Assembly: GCA_964036045.1 (NCBI GenBank)
Contig: OZ038383.1
Span: forward strand, 38,301,294 to 38,365,293
DNA: 64,000 bases
Direction of reading: 5' to 3'
Source of the DNA: Eutreptiella sp. 'Long Island Sound 2002'
Lineage: Eukaryota > Euglenozoa > Euglenophyceae > Eutreptiales > Eutreptiaceae
Positions 60,831 through 64,000 of this stretch are shown here, piece after piece; positions within the stretch are counted from its first letter, which is position 1; each line of letters starts with the position of its first letter. Position numbers and translations under genes: made by a program. The notes under the pieces are model-generated. The model did no database searches and had not been told where the DNA came from. It was given only the letters and a program-made list of their open reading frames with translations.

Positions 60831-62492
60831 TTGTGTCGCGGATGTTGCGGACGTCGCGGCCGGCTGGATTTGAATAGATTTCATGGGCGTCTTATGTGTC
60901 CCCCGGTTGCAACAAAGTGGTGCGTGGAAATGTCTGGCCCTATTGTTGTTGATGTCCCGCGTGCACTTTGTTCAGAGCAGACACACAACATGCCCAAACT
61001 TGGTGCGCTGAAACCCGGCCCACTTGAAAAATCAAGTTGCGCTACCGACCTGGAATTTGGTGCCCGTGAGGATGTGTGCAAGTTGTTCACCTTCTCAATT
61101 GACGAAGTGTGGGACTACATGATGTCTCCAATAGTTGGACCGCAAAATGCACTCTTGGTTGGAACCACCAAATGCGCCTACTGGACAGCGTTGATAGGCT
61201 TGCACGTTGTGCGCATTAGCAGCATGGGCACCGTTAGGATTGGGTAATTCGGACCAACGACCACATTTTGCGCGTTGTAAGTGTTGCACGCCATGCCTCA
61301 TTGTGTGTGTTGTGCGGCCACCATCTTGTACACGAGGTACAATTTGCTCCTAATTTTCCTCGGCATGGTGCGACCCGTCTAGTTGGATGCCATTTGGGAA
61401 GCTGATCATCTCGCGTACAGCTGCCACCTTGGTGGGGTTTTGCGGCGTGTGCGGTATTATCCTCTCACACGCCTGTTGTGCATTGATGTGACGGACCTCA
61501 TAGAGTGCAATGCGACGTGGTTGTCCGCGTGGGAGACTGGGGGGGCGGTATGTGGGGATGAGGCCGTTGTACCCGACACGGGGTCCGATTGGCACGGGCT
61601 GCCGCAGAGCATTGAGGGCAACCCACACTCCACTCGCATTAAGTGGTATGTGTTGTGCGACAAAACATACGGCTATATTGTGATGTGTACTTGTACACCG
61701 GGCGCACAGACATTGGTTGCGTCTCTGGCCGATCCATCACCTATTAAGTGGGCGTTTGTAATCCAGCACATTTCCCCAAAAGCCTTTTTTCCGATCATTC
61801 TGGCAGCACATGATACATCGCGACGTCAACCCGTGGAGGTATGGCGCTCTTTTAACTAGCTCATTTTGCCACACTCTAGTAACGAGTTTATCAGGGAGGT
61901 TTTGTGGGCGAAGCTCAAGGTGGGGGACAGATTGAAAGCATGGCTACCGGAACAATGGAACCGTGCTTTGTGTGGTGATGTGGAGACGGTATCACATGCT
62001 TTGTTTAACTATAAGTTTTTGTTGCTGGCCTGTGATACAATCTCCAAATGCTTGGAGACGCCTGCACACACCACTGCACAAGACCATGAAAAAACCTTGT
62101 CTACCCCCCATGGGTTGTTACGGTGGTCAGCCAGGCACGCTAGTTAGAATGTGCGAAGCTCTGTCCGACTCTCGCGTAGGCTTGTCATTGTGTCCCATTT
62201 TGTGCATTGGCATTATATTTTGCAGTCTTGGGGTGACCTCCCTGGTCTCGGTTTCAACAAGGGTAATTGGTCACCTGGCAAATTTATGACCCTTTTGCAT
62301 AGCTTTCTCACGACGGGCCAGTGGTTGTATACAGCAGTATCACGGACCCGTCCTTCCTCCCCCATCCCACAGCGTATCAGTTGGGCACGCCGTCGGCACG
62401 AGTTTCTTTTGATTTCACAGACTTTGATATTTGAGGATGTACATTAGGGTACTCCAGCCTATAAGGCCACAACCCAGACAGCCAATAAATGA
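60831..62492 (+). CDS. Long frame with six UAR codons, including a LINE zinc-binding (zf-RVT) end
   Basis: One phase is free of TGA from 60792 to TGA 62490-62492 (over 550 codons) but contains TAA 61245, TAA 61278, TAG 61380, TAG 61857, TAG 62145 and TAG 62445. The 61800-62090 part matches the reverse-transcriptase zinc-binding region of LINEs: EVWRSFN-x-LILP...FIREVLWAKLKVGDRL, then LCGDVETVSHALFNYKF. The TAG at 61857 falls inside this conserved stretch. The part near 61640 (RIKWYVLCDKTYGY) resembles piggyBac transposases, so a LINE fragment may be inserted in a piggyBac-like gene. Decayed, or real with UAR = Gln. Confidence 0.5.
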
Positions 62493-62582
62493 CCATAAGG
62501 CATTGAGGCACACTGTACGCGAAAATTTTCAACAAATACATGAATGTTGTGAACACATTGTCACGGAGGACCACATTGGTGG

Positions 62583-63414
62583 GTGTGGTCCCTAATTTCA
62601 AGAAACCCACCGGATGCCTGGCGCCGTGGCGGCATCCACCGCACCGGCACTTGCGCTAGAAATCTTGATGCAAAAAGCATCATGCGCTTCTGGGCGCTGC
62701 AAGTGCCCCCTAAGTCCGTCTCGGTGGCGGACTCATTCTTTGGCAGTCATGGCGTTGCGGAGTACTTCGCCTTCAGTTACCGGCCGTTCTTGACGTTGTC
62801 AAAACGAAACAAAAAGGAGGAGGTCTTGACGGATGCGAAGCAAAGGCTCCCCGAGCGGCATGTGGCACCTTGTGTGATCAATGCCCACGGCTACGAATTG
62901 GTGGTTTATAAAAACCCCAAGGTTGGGCACAAGCCCCCCCCCCCCCCCCGCCTAGTCCACTTCTTAACCAATTTTTCGTTTGAGGAGTCGGAGGTCCAAT
63001 CCCGAGGCGGGCATCCGTTAAACAAGTAGTTGCATGCTACTGCAAGTTCTCACAGGCGGTGGATGGTGCCAACCAAATGGCCCTCCAACTCCGCATCATG
63101 ACGCGACAAATGACGAGGGCCACCACGGTCCACATCTTCATGTTGCAGTACGCAGCCGCCAACGCCTTTGCGGCATGCAAGGCTCCTGGAATGCGGAACC
63201 ACCATGTGGGAGTTCCAAACGGACATCATCCGGCGCCGCTATTTCTCCAAAGTGGTGTGGATTTACCATGTCACCACAAGTGGTACATGCTCCCTTGAAG
63301 GTCGCCGGGAGGCAGCTGTGCAGCCACTGCCGTACGACAATGACGGCATACATGTGCAAGGCGTGCCGCGTGCTCTCGCACACCAAGTGCTTTGGCCCGG
63401 CTCATGACGTGTAG
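62583..63414 (+). pseudogene. piggyBac-like transposase C-terminal remnant
   Basis: VSVADSFFGSHGVAEYFAF and FLTLSKRNK fit the D-N/S-F-F block of DDE_Tnp_1_7 (piggyBac); PRLVHFLTNF, then in another phase AVDGANQMALQLRIMTRQM and MLQYAAANAFAACK, fit the following helix. The end, CSHCRTTMTAYMCKACRVLS and HTKCF, is the Cys-rich finger typical of these proteins. Phases differ (C run 62937-62951 and near 63030), so it is frameshifted or spliced. Confidence 0.55.
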
Positions 63415-64000
63415 GCCGTGGAGGACAGGAACAAAATGGCGATGGCGGACATGTATTGGACCAGACGATCATAGAGGCCAGGCCTCTGCCATTCGTACCC
63501 ATGGGACTGGTGTGAACGGTGGTGGGACCCCCGCTTAGGCCGTATACCCAACTGTGAGGACCCCCCCCCCCAAACACCCACCCCCCACCACACAAAAACA
63601 AAACACAAACACAAACACAAACACAAACACAAACATTGTCCTGTGTTTTCTGCGTGTCCCGGGCGTCGCGTAGAAGTGGTTCTGGAATGGCTCCACAACC
63701 ACCTCGAGCAGAGCCAAACGGCCCCCAACACCCACGACACCCGGGACGTTTGGTTCCATCTGGCTAGGACGCTACCATGTCCTGCGAGTGGCTCTAGCAA
63801 AAAAACGTTGGTTCTGCAGCCAAGGGAATACATCGACGGTTTGTTGCACTCTTGTTGTACGTGACCTGAATCCCACAATAGCACCAAAACATCGAAAAAT
63901 ATCATTGAAATTACATATTAGCAAGAGGTTGCCCGGAAACAAGTACCCCTTGGGTGGGCCGGACCCCGGAAAAAACACCCTGATTTTTACAGTCCAAAGG
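63415..64000. other. No gene recognised; (ACAAAC)n microsatellite
   Basis: 63588-63635 is ACAAAC/CACAAA simple repeat beside a C run. The remaining sequence has only short frames on both strands that I do not accept. Confidence 0.5.

Noticed and set aside
1-64000. tRNA, rRNA or snRNA genes
   Set aside because: None recognised on either strand; a covariance-model scan would be decisive.

Overview
The window is eukaryotic nuclear DNA packed with nested transposable elements and satellite arrays. Evidence for a eukaryote is direct: GT-AG introns with matching phases, LTR, tyrosine-recombinase and DDE elements, and kilobase satellites. Several exon-like reading frames are broken only by TAG/TAA, almost always where glutamine fits, and they close at TGA. 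Nearly all other intact genes here also stop at TGA. This suggests a genome in which UAR encodes glutamine. Among algae that is known in ulvophyte green algae (Dasycladales, Cladophorales, Trentepohliales). The species is not identifiable from the window.

Layout. 1-1127: truncated Gypsy gag and LTR-like debris. 1130-8219: copy A of a large DNA transposon ('family 1'). 10085-19206: a decayed Ty3/Gypsy element carrying a 1.5-kb LTR mini-element (15508-17026) and ending in two consecutive integrase cores. 19768-30695: satellite block with a 65-bp array (about 112 copies), T-poor flanks and a 209-bp array. 30696-33914: host-like reading frames with UAR codons. 33915-38897: family 1 copy B, internally deleted. 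38986-40341: a spliced host-like gene with in-frame UAR codons. 40727-52849: family 1 copy C, carrying a nested DIRS/PAT-like retrotransposon (42974-48064). 53850-60615: one member of a divergent sister family ('family 2'). 60831-63414: remnants of LINE and piggyBac-like elements, again with UAR codons.

The system of most interest is the pair of transposon families. Both have terminal inverted repeats starting with TG, 2-bp TA/TG target duplications, and the same gene order: a 2-oxoglutarate/Fe(II) oxygenase-like protein, apparently spliced in phase 0 to a basic/coiled-coil protein, then a DDE-type transposase with a C-x2-C insertion. Family 1 adds a second, TET/JBP-like oxygenase ORF placed in frame directly behind a UGA-CUAG stop. 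In both families the introns or leaders before each gene are filled with family-specific, CpG-containing palindromes (GTTATCGCGCGATAAC in family 1, GAATTTCGTACGAAATTC in family 2). An element that encodes its own putative DNA-modifying oxygenases and carries CpG palindrome arrays at its gene starts is a reasonable candidate for a self-protecting anti-silencing transposon. That function is inference.

Many frame breaks in the element genes fall in G or C runs of 11-13 bases, so some 'pseudogenes' may be consensus errors.
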